A DNA stretch of 6,152 bases. Source: Planctomycetaceae bacterium. Lineage in GTDB: Bacteria > Planctomycetota > Planctomycetia > Pirellulales > UBA1268. Shown one piece after another: positions 1 through 6,152 of the stretch. The stretch is from contig PKCL01000189.1 in the NCBI GenBank assembly GCA_002862165.1, forward strand, positions 1-6,152, in the 5' to 3' direction. The translations under genes and the position numbers were made by a program. Each line of letters opens with the position of its first letter. The stretch's first letter is position 1. The notes below the pieces were generated by a model. That model was not told where the DNA came from. It saw only the letters and a program-made list of their open reading frames with translations, and did no database searches.

Positions 1-1172
1 CGGGCCGAAGCGTCTGGGATGCAGAGAGTATCTATCAGACAACTGACAAAGAACGGCAGGCCGGGGTACTCTGGCCCCAACTTCTTGGTCAGGCTGGCTA
101 CCGTACGTACATGACGGGTAAATGGCATATCAGAACGGATGCTGAAAAGTGCTTTGATGTAGCAAGGCATGTCAGGCCCGGTATGCCCAAAAGTGTCGCG
201 AGTGCATATAACAGGCCACCTTCTAATGGGAAGGATCCATGGAGTCCAACAGATATGAGTCTTGGTGGATTCTGGGAAGGCGGGCGACACTGGAGTGAAG
301 TTACAGCAGACGACGCAATTAATTTTATCGGAGAAGCGAAGCATGAAAACAAGCCATCGTTTTTCTACATCGCATTTAATGCTCCACATGATCCGCGGCA
401 ATCACCTCAGGAGTACCTGGATCGTTATCCGGTTGAACGGATTTCAACCCCAAAACCATTTCTGTCGGAGTATCCATATGCTGAGCAAATAGGAGCAGGA
501 AAGAATTTGCGCGACGAGAGGCTTGCCCCATTTCCGAGAACAAAGCAGGCCGTTGCGGTTCATCGTCGTGAATATTATGCAATTATAAGTCATCTTGATG
601 ACCAGATTGGTCGGGTTCTGAAAGCACTTGAAGCGTCAGGGAACGCTGATGACACATGGATTTTCTTTACGGCTGATCATGGTCTTTCCGTTGGCCATCA
701 CGGTCTCGTTGGTAAACAAAATCAGTATGATCATTCGATTCGAGTGCCATTCGTTGTTGTAGGGCCGGGTGTTTCCGCAGGTGTCACTGACCCGACCCCG
801 ATATATCTTCAGGATGTAATGCCAACAACGTTAGAGCTTGCTGGTGTAAAGCCTCCGGAGCATGTCTTCTTCAAAAGTCTGCTTCCCCGTTTGACGCGCA
901 CAACATCGACGGCACGTAAAAAACCATACAAATCAATCTACGGAAGCTATCTCAAACTCCAGCGGTCCATTACGCACAACGGGTGGAAGTTGATCATGTA
1001 TCCCAATGCACAAGTGATTCGTCTGTATCATGTTCAGGATGATCCTCATGAAACAATCGATCTCGCGAACCGTCCTGAACACGCTGATCAGATTATGAAA
1101 TTATTTGATCAGTTTATTGTCCTTCAGCGTGAGTTGCAGGACCCAGTTGATGTGACATATCTCAGGCCGTGA
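1..1172 (+). CDS. Sulfatase (arylsulfatase/iduronate-2-sulfatase-like), 5' end missing
   Basis: The open frame runs into the left edge of the window, with the first full codon at position 3, so the real start lies upstream. The ATG at 111 is internal, because the codons before it encode LLGQAGYRTY, which leads straight into MTGKWH. Together these form the second sulfatase signature (GYRT..TGKWH). Further family marks are APHDP (His at 387-389), TADHG (metal-binding Asp-His at 675-680), and GHHGLVGKQNQYDHS with the substrate-side Lys at 714-716. A C-terminal part reads WKLIMYP...RLYHVQDDPHE, typical of planctomycete sulfatases. The family hydrolyses sulfate esters, often on polysaccharides, and needs a formylglycine made from a C/S-x-P-x-R motif. 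That motif and any signal peptide would be upstream and cannot be checked. The metal and substrate residues that can be seen are intact, so the enzyme is probably functional. The exact substrate and sulfatase subfamily cannot be told. A secreted esterase gene follows on the same strand. Confidence 0.93.
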   Translation, partial: GRSVWDAESIYQTTDKERQAGVLWPQLLGQAGYRTYMTGKWHIRTDAEKCFDVARHVRPGMPKSVASAYNRPPSNGKDPWSPTDMSLGGFWEGGRHWSEVTADDAINFIGEAKHENKPSFFYIAFNAPHDPRQSPQEYLDRYPVERISTPKPFLSEYPYAEQIGAGKNLRDERLAPFPRTKQAVAVHRREYYAIISHLDDQIGRVLKALEASGNADDTWIFFTADHGLSVGHHGLVGKQNQYDHSIRVPFVVVGPGVSAGVTDPTPIYLQDVMPTTLELAGVKPPEHVFFKSLLPRLTRTTSTARKKPYKSIYGSYLKLQRSITHNGWKLIMYPNAQVIRLYHVQDDPHETIDLANRPEHADQIMKLFDQFIVLQRELQDPVDVTYLRP

Positions 1173-1237
1173 ATATGGAATGAAGTATTTTTCGAATGAT
1201 TGCTTCCCACAACAGTCAACGTATTATGGAGTCAGGA

Positions 1238-2176
1238 ATGATTTTACGAACAGGAATAGTGGTACTGCTGGTTTCATTGAGCTTTATTGGTAGTCAGGAA
1301 GTGCAGGCACAGGGAAAGAAAAAAAACAATAAAACGAGAGAGGTTTTCAGCTGGGTCAACAAGCCAACCAAAGCGTACAAAAACCTGCCTATTGACCATG
1401 AAACCTTCCGTAGTGAGTCAATGGGGACTGATGTTGGGTATTGCATCTATTTGCCCCCTGGCTATGCGTCCACAAAAAACATTGAGAAACGGTATCCAGT
1501 CGTCTATTACCTCCATGGTGGACGTCCTGGCAGTGAACTTAAGTCGGTAGGACTTTCAGCATTGATCGATGAGGCAATCCGGTCGAAGCGAATCTCACCG
1601 ATGATCTATGTGTTTATCAATGGTGGGCCCATGAGCCATTACGATTATCCACAAATACCAAATGGGCAGGGCGAATCGGTTTTTATTAAGGAACTCGTTC
1701 CCCATGTTGATGCAACATATAGAACGATTGCGTCACGAGAAGGCAGGGGTATAGAGGGCTTTAGCCAGGGCGGACGAGGTACGACAAGGATCATGTTTCG
1801 CCATCCAGAGCTGTTTTGTTCAGCTGCTCCCGGCGGTAGTGGTTTTGCAACCGAGAAAAAAATTAGTGAAAATAATGGAAAAGAAAGTGACCATGTCGTA
1901 TTTGCAGAGGGCTATAACGTGTATGACACGGCTCGCGTATATGTCACCAGTGAGAAGCAGAAGAAATATCCGCTTCGTATTCTCATTCATGTGGGAACAA
2001 AAGGCTTTAACTACGAAAATAATTTGGCCTATATGAAATTCCTTAAGCAGCTTGGTGTCACATTTGAGCAGCTGATCGTTGAAGATGTTCCTCACAGTGC
2101 AAAACAGCTGTATGAGAAGCAAGGAGACATCTTGATGAAATTTCATGCTCGCAATTTCTTGGGCGACCCTCAGTAG
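1238..2176 (+). CDS. Secreted alpha/beta-hydrolase esterase (putative esterase, PF00756-like)
   Basis: The preferred start is the ATG at 1238. It has TGGAG at 1227-1231, six bases upstream, and it begins directly with a signal peptide (MILRTGIVVLLVSLSFIGS, probable cut after VQA near residue 24). In-frame ATGs at 1196 and 1226 would put a polar stretch before the signal peptide and lack a good ribosome binding site. From 1238 the product is 312 residues. The esterase-D/feruloyl-esterase type fold is shown by YYLHGG (oxyanion loop, His93), the nucleophile elbow GFSQGG (Ser176, codon 1763-1765) and a likely catalytic His in VPHSAK (His286, codon 2093-2095). The segment where relatives usually carry the acid, as in G-T-x-D-F, reads GTKGF here, so the usual Asp appears to be replaced by Gly256. 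The role is probably hydrolysis of an ester on an extracellular or periplasmic polysaccharide. This fits the sulfatase 65 bp upstream, but the substrate is inferred only from context. Confidence 0.85.
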   Translation: MILRTGIVVLLVSLSFIGSQEVQAQGKKKNNKTREVFSWVNKPTKAYKNLPIDHETFRSESMGTDVGYCIYLPPGYASTKNIEKRYPVVYYLHGGRPGSELKSVGLSALIDEAIRSKRISPMIYVFINGGPMSHYDYPQIPNGQGESVFIKELVPHVDATYRTIASREGRGIEGFSQGGRGTTRIMFRHPELFCSAAPGGSGFATEKKISENNGKESDHVVFAEGYNVYDTARVYVTSEKQKKYPLRILIHVGTKGFNYENNLAYMKFLKQLGVTFEQLIVEDVPHSAKQLYEKQGDILMKFHARNFLGDPQ

Positions 2177-2177
2177 A

Positions 2178-2476
2178 ATCACAAAGGTATTCGTTGTCTC
2201 GTGCCTCAATCAAGTTATGAATACGATTGTCTTGGGATATTTTATTCTCCCTACCAGAACTCATCAGCTCGGCGAGTTGTTGCTGTTGGGCAGAATAAAG
2301 TTGATGCCGCCGCGATTGCTGTAAGGTATCTCCCCAAAGTCTGCCTAACAGTGATTCGTCAGAATCGAGGAGCTGAAGTCTCTAGTTTTTTTTGAACGCA
2401 GCGGATTGTAGGCACCAGGTGCTGTGAGGTTAAGCCACTCGGGATAGGTGCTGTCGTCGGTCATCATCGTTGTCAT
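2178..2476 (-). pseudogene. Candidate decayed minus-strand gene in two reading frames
   Basis: No intact gene covers this stretch, but the minus strand has two consecutive protein-like segments in different frames. Segment one starts at ATG 2476 (or 2467/2464) and reads MTDDSTYPEWLNLTAPGAYN and onward to a TAG at 2347-2345, 43 residues in all. Segment two is open, without a start codon, from just after a TAG at 2384-2382. It reads LLDSDESLLGRLWGDTLQQS, then a Gln-rich helical-looking stretch to about 2178, where it meets the antisense of the esterase end. The frames differ by one base, and the change falls in the interval containing an A8 run (T8 on the plus strand, 2386-2393). This suggests a gene broken by a frameshift and truncated at its 3' end. 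The family was not recognised and no function is proposed. Alternatives are a short real 43-residue gene, an assembly error in the homopolymer, or chance open frames. No convincing ribosome binding site precedes the ATG. Confidence 0.3.
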
Positions 2477-2504
2477 TGGGAGTGATAAATTCGGATGAAT
2501 TCAT

Positions 2505-2568
2505 GGTTCATTGGAAATGCAGTGCCGTATGAAACTATACTGAATGGATAGAGCGAGGTTCATTTGAA
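2505..2568 (+). repeat. Direct repeat pair GGTTCATT(G/T)GAA, 52-bp period
   Basis: GGTTCATTGGAA at 2505-2516 recurs as GGTTCATTTGAA at 2557-2568 with one mismatch in twelve. The centre-to-centre distance is 52 bp, about five helical turns, so both copies would face the same side of the DNA. The right copy is part of the inverted repeat GTTCA-TT-TGAAC (2558-2569). The pair lies just upstream of the WD40 gene and could be an operator pair. No regulator is known for it. Confidence 0.4.
2511..2541 (+). promoter_or_regulatory. Possible sigma-70-type promoter for the WD40 gene
   Basis: TATACT at 2536-2541 matches the -10 consensus at five of six positions. A weak -35 candidate, TTGGAA at 2511-2516, lies 19 bases upstream, which is longer than ideal. 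Transcription would begin near 2548 and leave a leader of about 53 bases before ATG 2601. In this reading the two direct-repeat copies would overlap the -35 and lie just downstream of the start, positions suited to repression. This is read by eye only. Confidence 0.25.
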
Positions 2569-2600
2569 CTTCTGACTGTAAATGTATAAGAGAGTGGTGT

Positions 2601-4256
2601 ATGCGAAATTTCTATTGTCGACAACGCCGTCTCTATTGGGCTATTGCTGCGACCCTCGGGATTCTGCTTTTTTTCCCATCACTAACTTCAGCTGATAATT
2701 CAAAAAGCAATGATAAGGGCGACACCATATCCTCTTTTGGTCGATGGATCATCTCATCTGACTACACAGACGACGGGGCATTTCTGGTAACCGTCGGAGG
2801 GGAGAGCCTTCTCTATCGCCCGGGTGACGTTGTTGTGTGGAAGGCCGACGGTAGTCGTGCCGTAACTCTTTCAGGACATGCAACGGCTGTATGGGCAGTC
2901 GATGCTTCTTCCGATGGAAAACTAGTAGCAACAGCTGGTTATGACGGGATGGTGAAATTGTGGGATATGCAAAGCGGGGAACTGAAAGCAGATTTGAATC
3001 AGCATAAAGGATGGGTTCGGTCCCTCGCGTTTTCTCCTGATGGGTCACAATTAGTAACAGCAGGAGAAGATGGAAACGTTATTGTATGGAGCACATCTAG
3101 TGGTACAGCTGTGACGACTGTAGTTGCTCACAAAGGGCCAGTGACGGCAATTACTTTTTCATCAGATGGAAAAACCTTTGTGACAGGAGGTAGAGATAAT
3201 CTTGTGAAAATTTGGAATGCACTTGATGGAAAGGAGATAAAAAGTCTCACTGGCCACGAAGACACAATCTGGTCAATTGCATACTCACCAACACGTTCCG
3301 AGTTTGTATCAACGGGTGCTGATAAAACTATTCGAGTCTGGTCTGCAGATAATTTCAAGCAGACAGGAATGCTCACTGGGCATAAAGATTGGGTAACAAG
3401 TGCTGCATTTAATAGTGACGGAGGGCGGTTGGTGACAGCGAGCCTCGATGGTGTGATTAAACTCTGGGATGTTCAGAAAAGGCAAGAGCAAGAAGGTCCA
3501 AGCCACCAGTCTGCCAGTGTGTGGTGTGTCACGTTTGCTCCAGATGATCAATCAATTTTTGTGGGTACCCATCGTGGTGGCAAGATAATTGCTACGCCTG
3601 TGGCGAAACTATTGCCTCTTTCTCAAGCTGACTCAAAGCCAGTTGCCAAGCTAGCGGGAAAGCCGCTTGTGCCAACAGTATTCAAAAGCGAAGCAGGGGC
3701 CACCGGAGTTATTTCGGGCGACGGCACAGTTCTCATTTCTGGGAAAAATGGGAAAGACATATACCGACTTACAGCAACAGTTCCAGATGGACCACCGGTA
3801 ACAGCAATCAGGATTGAGGTACTCCCAGACGAGACCCTCCCATCTCGGGGGCCTGGTAGGGCGGCTAATGGGAATTTTGTGTTGAGTGAATTCAGTGTGA
3901 AGATTTTACCTACTGCTGCACAAAAAAAAGAAACGCCAGTTGCTTTCAATACTGTAACTGCCGACTACTCTCAGGCGGGATGGCCTGTGGCCAGTGCGAT
4001 TGATGGAGAGCAGAACACGGGTTGGGGTATAGCGGGAGCGATTGGCAAGTCGCATTCTGCTGTGTTTACAATTGAAGGAGCACCAGTTATCAAAGAAGGA
4101 TCAGTCCTGGCTTTTGTTTTGAGTCAGCAATTTACAGATGGCAGTCACTCCATTGGGAAATTCCGGCTGCTTGTTGAGCAAGAAGTACAAAATTTGGAAT
4201 CTGAAAAAAGCTTAAGAGAGGCTTTGGGAAAAGATAGTAAAAAAAGCAGGCAGTGA
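2601..4256 (+). CDS. Secreted WD40 beta-propeller protein with PSD1-type C-terminal domain
   Basis: The 551-residue product starts with a basic, then hydrophobic signal peptide (residues 1-31, LTSA/D). AAGAGAG at 2588-2594 is a modest ribosome binding site six bases before the ATG. Seven WD40-like blades span about residues 45-332. Clear GH...WD/VW repeats occur at about 92-122, 135-164, 177-206, 218-248 and 260-290. The first blade (to VVVW, 80) and the last (301-332) are degenerate, so the propeller looks complete. Residues about 366-525 match the C-terminal module of planctomycete PSCyt/PSD1 proteins, with ISGDGTVLISG, TAIRIEVLPDETLP, GPGRAANGNFVLSEF, DGEQNTGWGI and IGKFRL. That module resembles a galactose-binding/lectin-like fold. 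No haem motif (CxxCH) and no DUF1549/DUF1553 region is present. A charged tail (LESEKSLREALGKDSKKSRQ) ends the protein. The role is probably extracytoplasmic binding or scaffolding with no visible catalytic site. The ligand is unknown. The gene stands alone, with a 424-bp gap before it and 94 bp after. Confidence 0.9.
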   Translation: MRNFYCRQRRLYWAIAATLGILLFFPSLTSADNSKSNDKGDTISSFGRWIISSDYTDDGAFLVTVGGESLLYRPGDVVVWKADGSRAVTLSGHATAVWAVDASSDGKLVATAGYDGMVKLWDMQSGELKADLNQHKGWVRSLAFSPDGSQLVTAGEDGNVIVWSTSSGTAVTTVVAHKGPVTAITFSSDGKTFVTGGRDNLVKIWNALDGKEIKSLTGHEDTIWSIAYSPTRSEFVSTGADKTIRVWSADNFKQTGMLTGHKDWVTSAAFNSDGGRLVTASLDGVIKLWDVQKRQEQEGPSHQSASVWCVTFAPDDQSIFVGTHRGGKIIATPVAKLLPLSQADSKPVAKLAGKPLVPTVFKSEAGATGVISGDGTVLISGKNGKDIYRLTATVPDGPPVTAIRIEVLPDETLPSRGPGRAANGNFVLSEFSVKILPTAAQKKETPVAFNTVTADYSQAGWPVASAIDGEQNTGWGIAGAIGKSHSAVFTIEGAPVIKEGSVLAFVLSQQFTDGSHSIGKFRLLVEQEVQNLESEKSLREALGKDSKKSRQ

Positions 4257-4350
4257 ACATACAGAACGAATACCATAATAGAGTTCGTATATTTCGTCAG
4301 CCAGCCTTCGATGAGGTTGGAATGTAGTCTCCATAGTTTGAAGTATCACC

Positions 4351-4899
4351 ATGCAAGAGAAGATCAAAACATTCGGACAATCACAAATCCTTCGCCTTCT
4401 GGCTGGATTTATTATTTTTTTTGGTGGCTATGTAGCCGCTTATATTTCTGCCGGCTGGGATAAATCGCTAAAGCAGTTCCCTGTGGTACACGCCATGACT
4501 TCACAAGCAGATGAGTCATTCGCCGCCTGCACAGTTCCTCTCACTACCGGTTCAGAAGGTTTTTTTATTCTTGATTTTTTGACAGGTGATCTTTCCGGAG
4601 GAATTATAAATCCTGCCACGTCTACATTTGGTGCTAGTTTTCGACACAATGTTTTGAATGATCTAGGTTTCCAGCCTGGACAAGTAAAAAACCCAAAGTT
4701 TTTACTTGTGGCGGGACAGATTGAAATGCGGCGTAGTCGGACGCCGCTGGCGCCAGCTGTGCTTTATGTAACCGATTGTGCTTCTGGAGCTACCGCAGCG
4801 TATGGTATTCCGTTCAGTAATCAACGCGGGGCAGTAGGTGGGGTCGCGTCGCCGTTGATTCTTCTTGATGTTGCTCAACCTCGTGGAGGTGAAAATTAA
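4351..4899 (+). CDS. Conserved-looking membrane-anchored protein of unknown function, upstream of thiS
   Basis: The 182-residue product has one N-terminal hydrophobic segment (about residues 13-34, LRLLAGFIIFFGGYVAAYIS), which is more likely an uncleaved anchor than a cut signal. The remainder is a soluble domain with the pattern HAMTSQADESFAACTVPL, then EGFFILDFLTGDLSG, then FRHNVLNDLGFQ and YVTDCASGATAAYGIPF. This looks like a compact, conserved globular domain. From memory, similar short proteins occur in planctomycetes without an assigned role, but no enzyme motif is recognised. Two cysteines (60 and 143) are present. The ribosome binding site is weak (GAAG at 4340-4343). The stop TAA shares its last base with the ATG of thiS (TAATG), and the ribosome binding site of thiS lies inside this gene. 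Translational coupling and shared transcription with the thiamine genes are therefore likely. This does not prove a thiamine role. Confidence 0.8.
   Translation: MQEKIKTFGQSQILRLLAGFIIFFGGYVAAYISAGWDKSLKQFPVVHAMTSQADESFAACTVPLTTGSEGFFILDFLTGDLSGGIINPATSTFGASFRHNVLNDLGFQPGQVKNPKFLLVAGQIEMRRSRTPLAPAVLYVTDCASGATAAYGIPFSNQRGAVGGVASPLILLDVAQPRGGEN
4885..4890 (+). promoter_or_regulatory. Strong ribosome binding site of thiS inside the preceding gene
   Basis: GGAGGT lies eight bases before ATG 4899, within the last codons of the membrane-protein gene. It favours 4899 over the adjacent in-frame ATG at 4902 and supports coupled translation through the TAATG overlap. It is the clearest Shine-Dalgarno site in the window. 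Confidence 0.75.
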
Positions 4900-5135
4900 T
4901 GATGAGTAGTGATGAGACTCAACCAGAAAGTCAGATAACCATTTTTGTGAATGGCCAAGAAAAACAGGTTGCTCATGGTCACACTGCGCATGATCTTCTC
5001 TTGTTATTAGGTTTTGAAGGTCGCCCTGTTGCTGTTGAATTAAATAAAGAAGTAGTGCCACGAGCACTTCTTTTAGACCGAGTCCTTCAGGAACATGACC
5101 GTGTAGAGGTTGTTACGCTCGTTGGGGGCGGTTAA
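4899..5135 (+). CDS. thiS: ThiS, sulfur carrier protein of thiazole synthesis
   Basis: The product is 78 residues with a ubiquitin-like fold pattern: ITIFVNGQEKQV (first beta hairpin), a helix with LLLLLGF, VAVELNKEVVPR, then LQEHDRVEVVTLVGGG. The C-terminal Gly-Gly is the functional end. It is adenylated by a ThiF/MoeB-type enzyme, converted to a thiocarboxylate, and donates sulfur to ThiG. Typical ThiS is about 66 residues. The extra length is a polar N-terminal tail of about 12 residues (MMSSDETQPESQ). It overlaps the preceding membrane-protein gene by one base and is followed by thiG after 42 bp, which confirms the assignment. No adenylating enzyme is encoded in the window, so that step must be supplied from elsewhere. 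Confidence 0.95.
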   Translation: MMSSDETQPESQITIFVNGQEKQVAHGHTAHDLLLLLGFEGRPVAVELNKEVVPRALLLDRVLQEHDRVEVVTLVGGG

Positions 5136-5177
5136 ACAACATACGAATCCATCCTATCGAGGAGAACTTAAAACCGC

Positions 5178-6032
5178 ATGGCAAAGATAGCAGTCGACAG
5201 GACACCATCGCAGGAATTGCAAACGACACTCAAAATCGGGAGTTTCGAACTTGCTAGCCGTCTTGTAGTAGGGACAGGCAAGTATGCAAGTTATGCAGAG
5301 ATGGCGGAATGTCTTGATGCAAGTGGTACGGACTGTGTGACCGTAGCAGTACGACGTGATCGTCTTCTCAATACTGCTGGAGAGAATATTCTTGACCATC
5401 TTGACCTTACTCGCTACACGCTACTGCCAAATACTGCAGGTTGTTTCTCCGCCGATGATGCTGTTCGTGTTGCTCGGCTTGGTCGTGAACTTCTTCGTGA
5501 TCTTGGAAACAAGGGGAGTGAGTGGGTCAAATTGGAGGTTCTTGGTGACCAGAAAACTCTTCTGCCAGATCCTGTTGGTACCATTGAAGCAACACAACGT
5601 CTTGTAGATGATGGTTTTTCTGTACTTGTTTACAGTAGCGACGATCCAATTGTTGCCAAACGGCTCAAAGACTTGGGTGCAGCTAGTGTGATGCCAGCAG
5701 GAAGCCCTATCGGATCAGGGCAAGGAATTCTCAATGCGAACAGCCTACGCATTTGTCTTGAATACCTCAAAGACAGGGACCCCGAGTATCCAGTGATAGT
5801 AGATGCCGGTGTCGGCACTGCGAGCGACGTTGCTGTCGCTATGGAACTTGGAGTGGATGGTGTTCTTCTGAACACAGCAATTGCACATGCAAATGATCCA
5901 TTGACAATGGCTTTTGCAATGCGATCTGCTTGTGCAGCGGGTCGTCATGCATTTCTTGCAGGACGGATTCCAAAAAAGCGTTACGCAACAGCGTCGAGCC
6001 CGGAAACTGACCGAATCCATGAGACATCTTGA
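5178..6032 (+). CDS. thiG: ThiG, thiazole synthase
   Basis: The protein makes the thiazole phosphate ring of thiamine from 1-deoxyxylulose 5-phosphate, dehydroglycine and the sulfur on ThiS, in the cytoplasm. Family marks in order are KIGSFELASRLVVGTGKY (19-36), VTVAVRR (54-60), PNTAGC (84-89) and WVKLEVLGD. The last holds Lys118, which corresponds to the Schiff-base lysine (codon 5529-5531). They are followed by MPAGSPIGSGQGI (172-184, phosphate loop), VIVDAGVGTASDVAVAMELG and the C-terminal KKRYATASSP. At 284 residues it is somewhat longer than the usual 255-265, with extra residues before the first strand (1-17) and a short tail after ATASSP. GAGGAG at 5159-5164 lies 13 bases before the ATG, a slightly long spacing. 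All recognised key residues are present, so it should be active. It follows thiS by 42 bp and is followed by hisF after 17 bp, so the genes are probably cotranscribed. Confidence 0.97.
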   Translation: MAKIAVDRTPSQELQTTLKIGSFELASRLVVGTGKYASYAEMAECLDASGTDCVTVAVRRDRLLNTAGENILDHLDLTRYTLLPNTAGCFSADDAVRVARLGRELLRDLGNKGSEWVKLEVLGDQKTLLPDPVGTIEATQRLVDDGFSVLVYSSDDPIVAKRLKDLGAASVMPAGSPIGSGQGILNANSLRICLEYLKDRDPEYPVIVDAGVGTASDVAVAMELGVDGVLLNTAIAHANDPLTMAFAMRSACAAGRHAFLAGRIPKKRYATASSPETDRIHETS

Positions 6033-6049
6033 ATTGCAGGCGCGCTAAA

Positions 6050-6152
6050 ATGTTGGCAAAACGAATTATTCCATGCCTCGATGTTGAAAAGGGACGTGTT
6101 GTAAAAGGAACAAAGTTCCTCGAACTCATTGATGCCGGTGATCCTGTAGCAG
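6050..6152 (+). CDS. hisF: HisF, imidazole glycerol phosphate synthase cyclase subunit, 3' end missing
   Basis: Only the first 34 residues are in the window, but they are diagnostic. MLAKRIIPCLDV carries the catalytic Asp11 of the (beta/alpha)8 barrel, followed by GRVVKGTKF (Lys19 conserved) and LIDAGDPVA. HisF uses ammonia from HisH to convert PRFAR to imidazole glycerol phosphate and AICAR, linking histidine and purine synthesis. The ATG lies 17 bases after the thiG stop. The only upstream ribosome-site candidate is a weak GCAGG at 6036-6040. The closeness suggests expression together with thiS-thiG. The gene runs off the right edge, so completeness and any neighbouring his genes cannot be judged. 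Confidence 0.93.
   Translation, partial: MLAKRIIPCLDVEKGRVVKGTKFLELIDAGDPVA

Noticed and set aside
111..113. ATG at 111 as the start of the sulfatase
   Set aside because: The frame is open to the left edge, and the codons before 111 encode the first half of the sulfatase signature (GYRTY), so this Met is internal.
1196..1237. Longer esterase start at 1196
   Set aside because: It adds 14 polar residues before a clean signal peptide and has no well-placed ribosome binding site, whereas ATG 1238 has TGGAG six bases upstream.
1820..2209. Minus-strand 129-residue open frame across the esterase
   Set aside because: It lies antisense to a well-supported esterase with catalytic motifs, is not preceded by a promoter or ribosome site, and its sequence resembles no protein family I know.
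2352..2393. Rho-independent terminator formed by GATTC-gtca-GAATC and the T8 run
   Set aside because: The stem is only five base pairs, AT-rich, and about 20 bases away from the T tract, so it does not form a normal terminator.
2201..2395. Plus-strand 64-residue open frame in the intergenic gap
   Set aside because: Its composition does not look protein-like, no ribosome binding site is present, and the minus strand of the same stretch reads more like decayed coding sequence.
2564..2590. TTGAAC-N15-TATAAG as the WD40 promoter
   Set aside because: The spacer is short, and transcription would start only a few bases before ATG 2601, within or past the ribosome binding site.
4264..4295. Weak ACGAA/TTCGT inverted repeat upstream of the membrane-protein gene
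   Set aside because: The five-base arms with a 13-base loop are expected by chance, and no T tract or known riboswitch element accompanies them.

Overview
The window looks like chromosomal DNA of a planctomycete (Planctomycetota). The main clues are an arylsulfatase next to a secreted esterase, and a secreted WD40 protein whose C-terminal part matches the lectin-like domain found in the planctomycete PSCyt/PSD1 (DUF1549/DUF1553) proteins (motif GPGRAANGNFVLSEF). A conserved-looking, single-pass membrane protein upstream of thiS points the same way. Base composition is moderate by impression, and Shine-Dalgarno sites vary from strong to nearly absent. A genus cannot be given from the sequence alone.

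Layout, left to right. (1) 1-1172: 3' part of a sulfatase whose N-terminus lies outside the window. (2) 1238-2176: a secreted alpha/beta-hydrolase esterase on the same strand, 65 bp downstream. These two could act together in breaking down sulfated, esterified polysaccharide. (3) 2177-2600: a 424-bp gap with no intact gene. Its left part holds two out-of-phase, protein-like segments on the minus strand that look like the remains of a decayed gene. Its right part holds a 12-nt direct repeat (one mismatch, 52-bp period) around a possible promoter for the next gene. (4) 2601-4256: a secreted seven-bladed WD40 propeller fused to the PSD1-type C-terminal domain. (5) 4351-6152: an apparent operon of a membrane-anchored protein of unknown function, thiS, thiG and the start of hisF. 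Its gaps are -1, 42 and 17 bp.

In the last block ThiS (sulfur carrier) and ThiG (thiazole synthase) work together to build the thiazole half of thiamine. HisF starts the next biosynthetic function, histidine/purine-linked IGP synthesis. The unknown membrane protein shares one base with thiS (TAATG), so it is probably translationally coupled to it. No tRNA, rRNA, CRISPR array, insertion sequence or convincing terminator was seen. The window contains no clear new defence or mobile system. The most notable points are the decayed minus-strand gene, the WD40/PSD1-tail fusion, and the coupling of an unknown membrane protein to thiamine biosynthesis.
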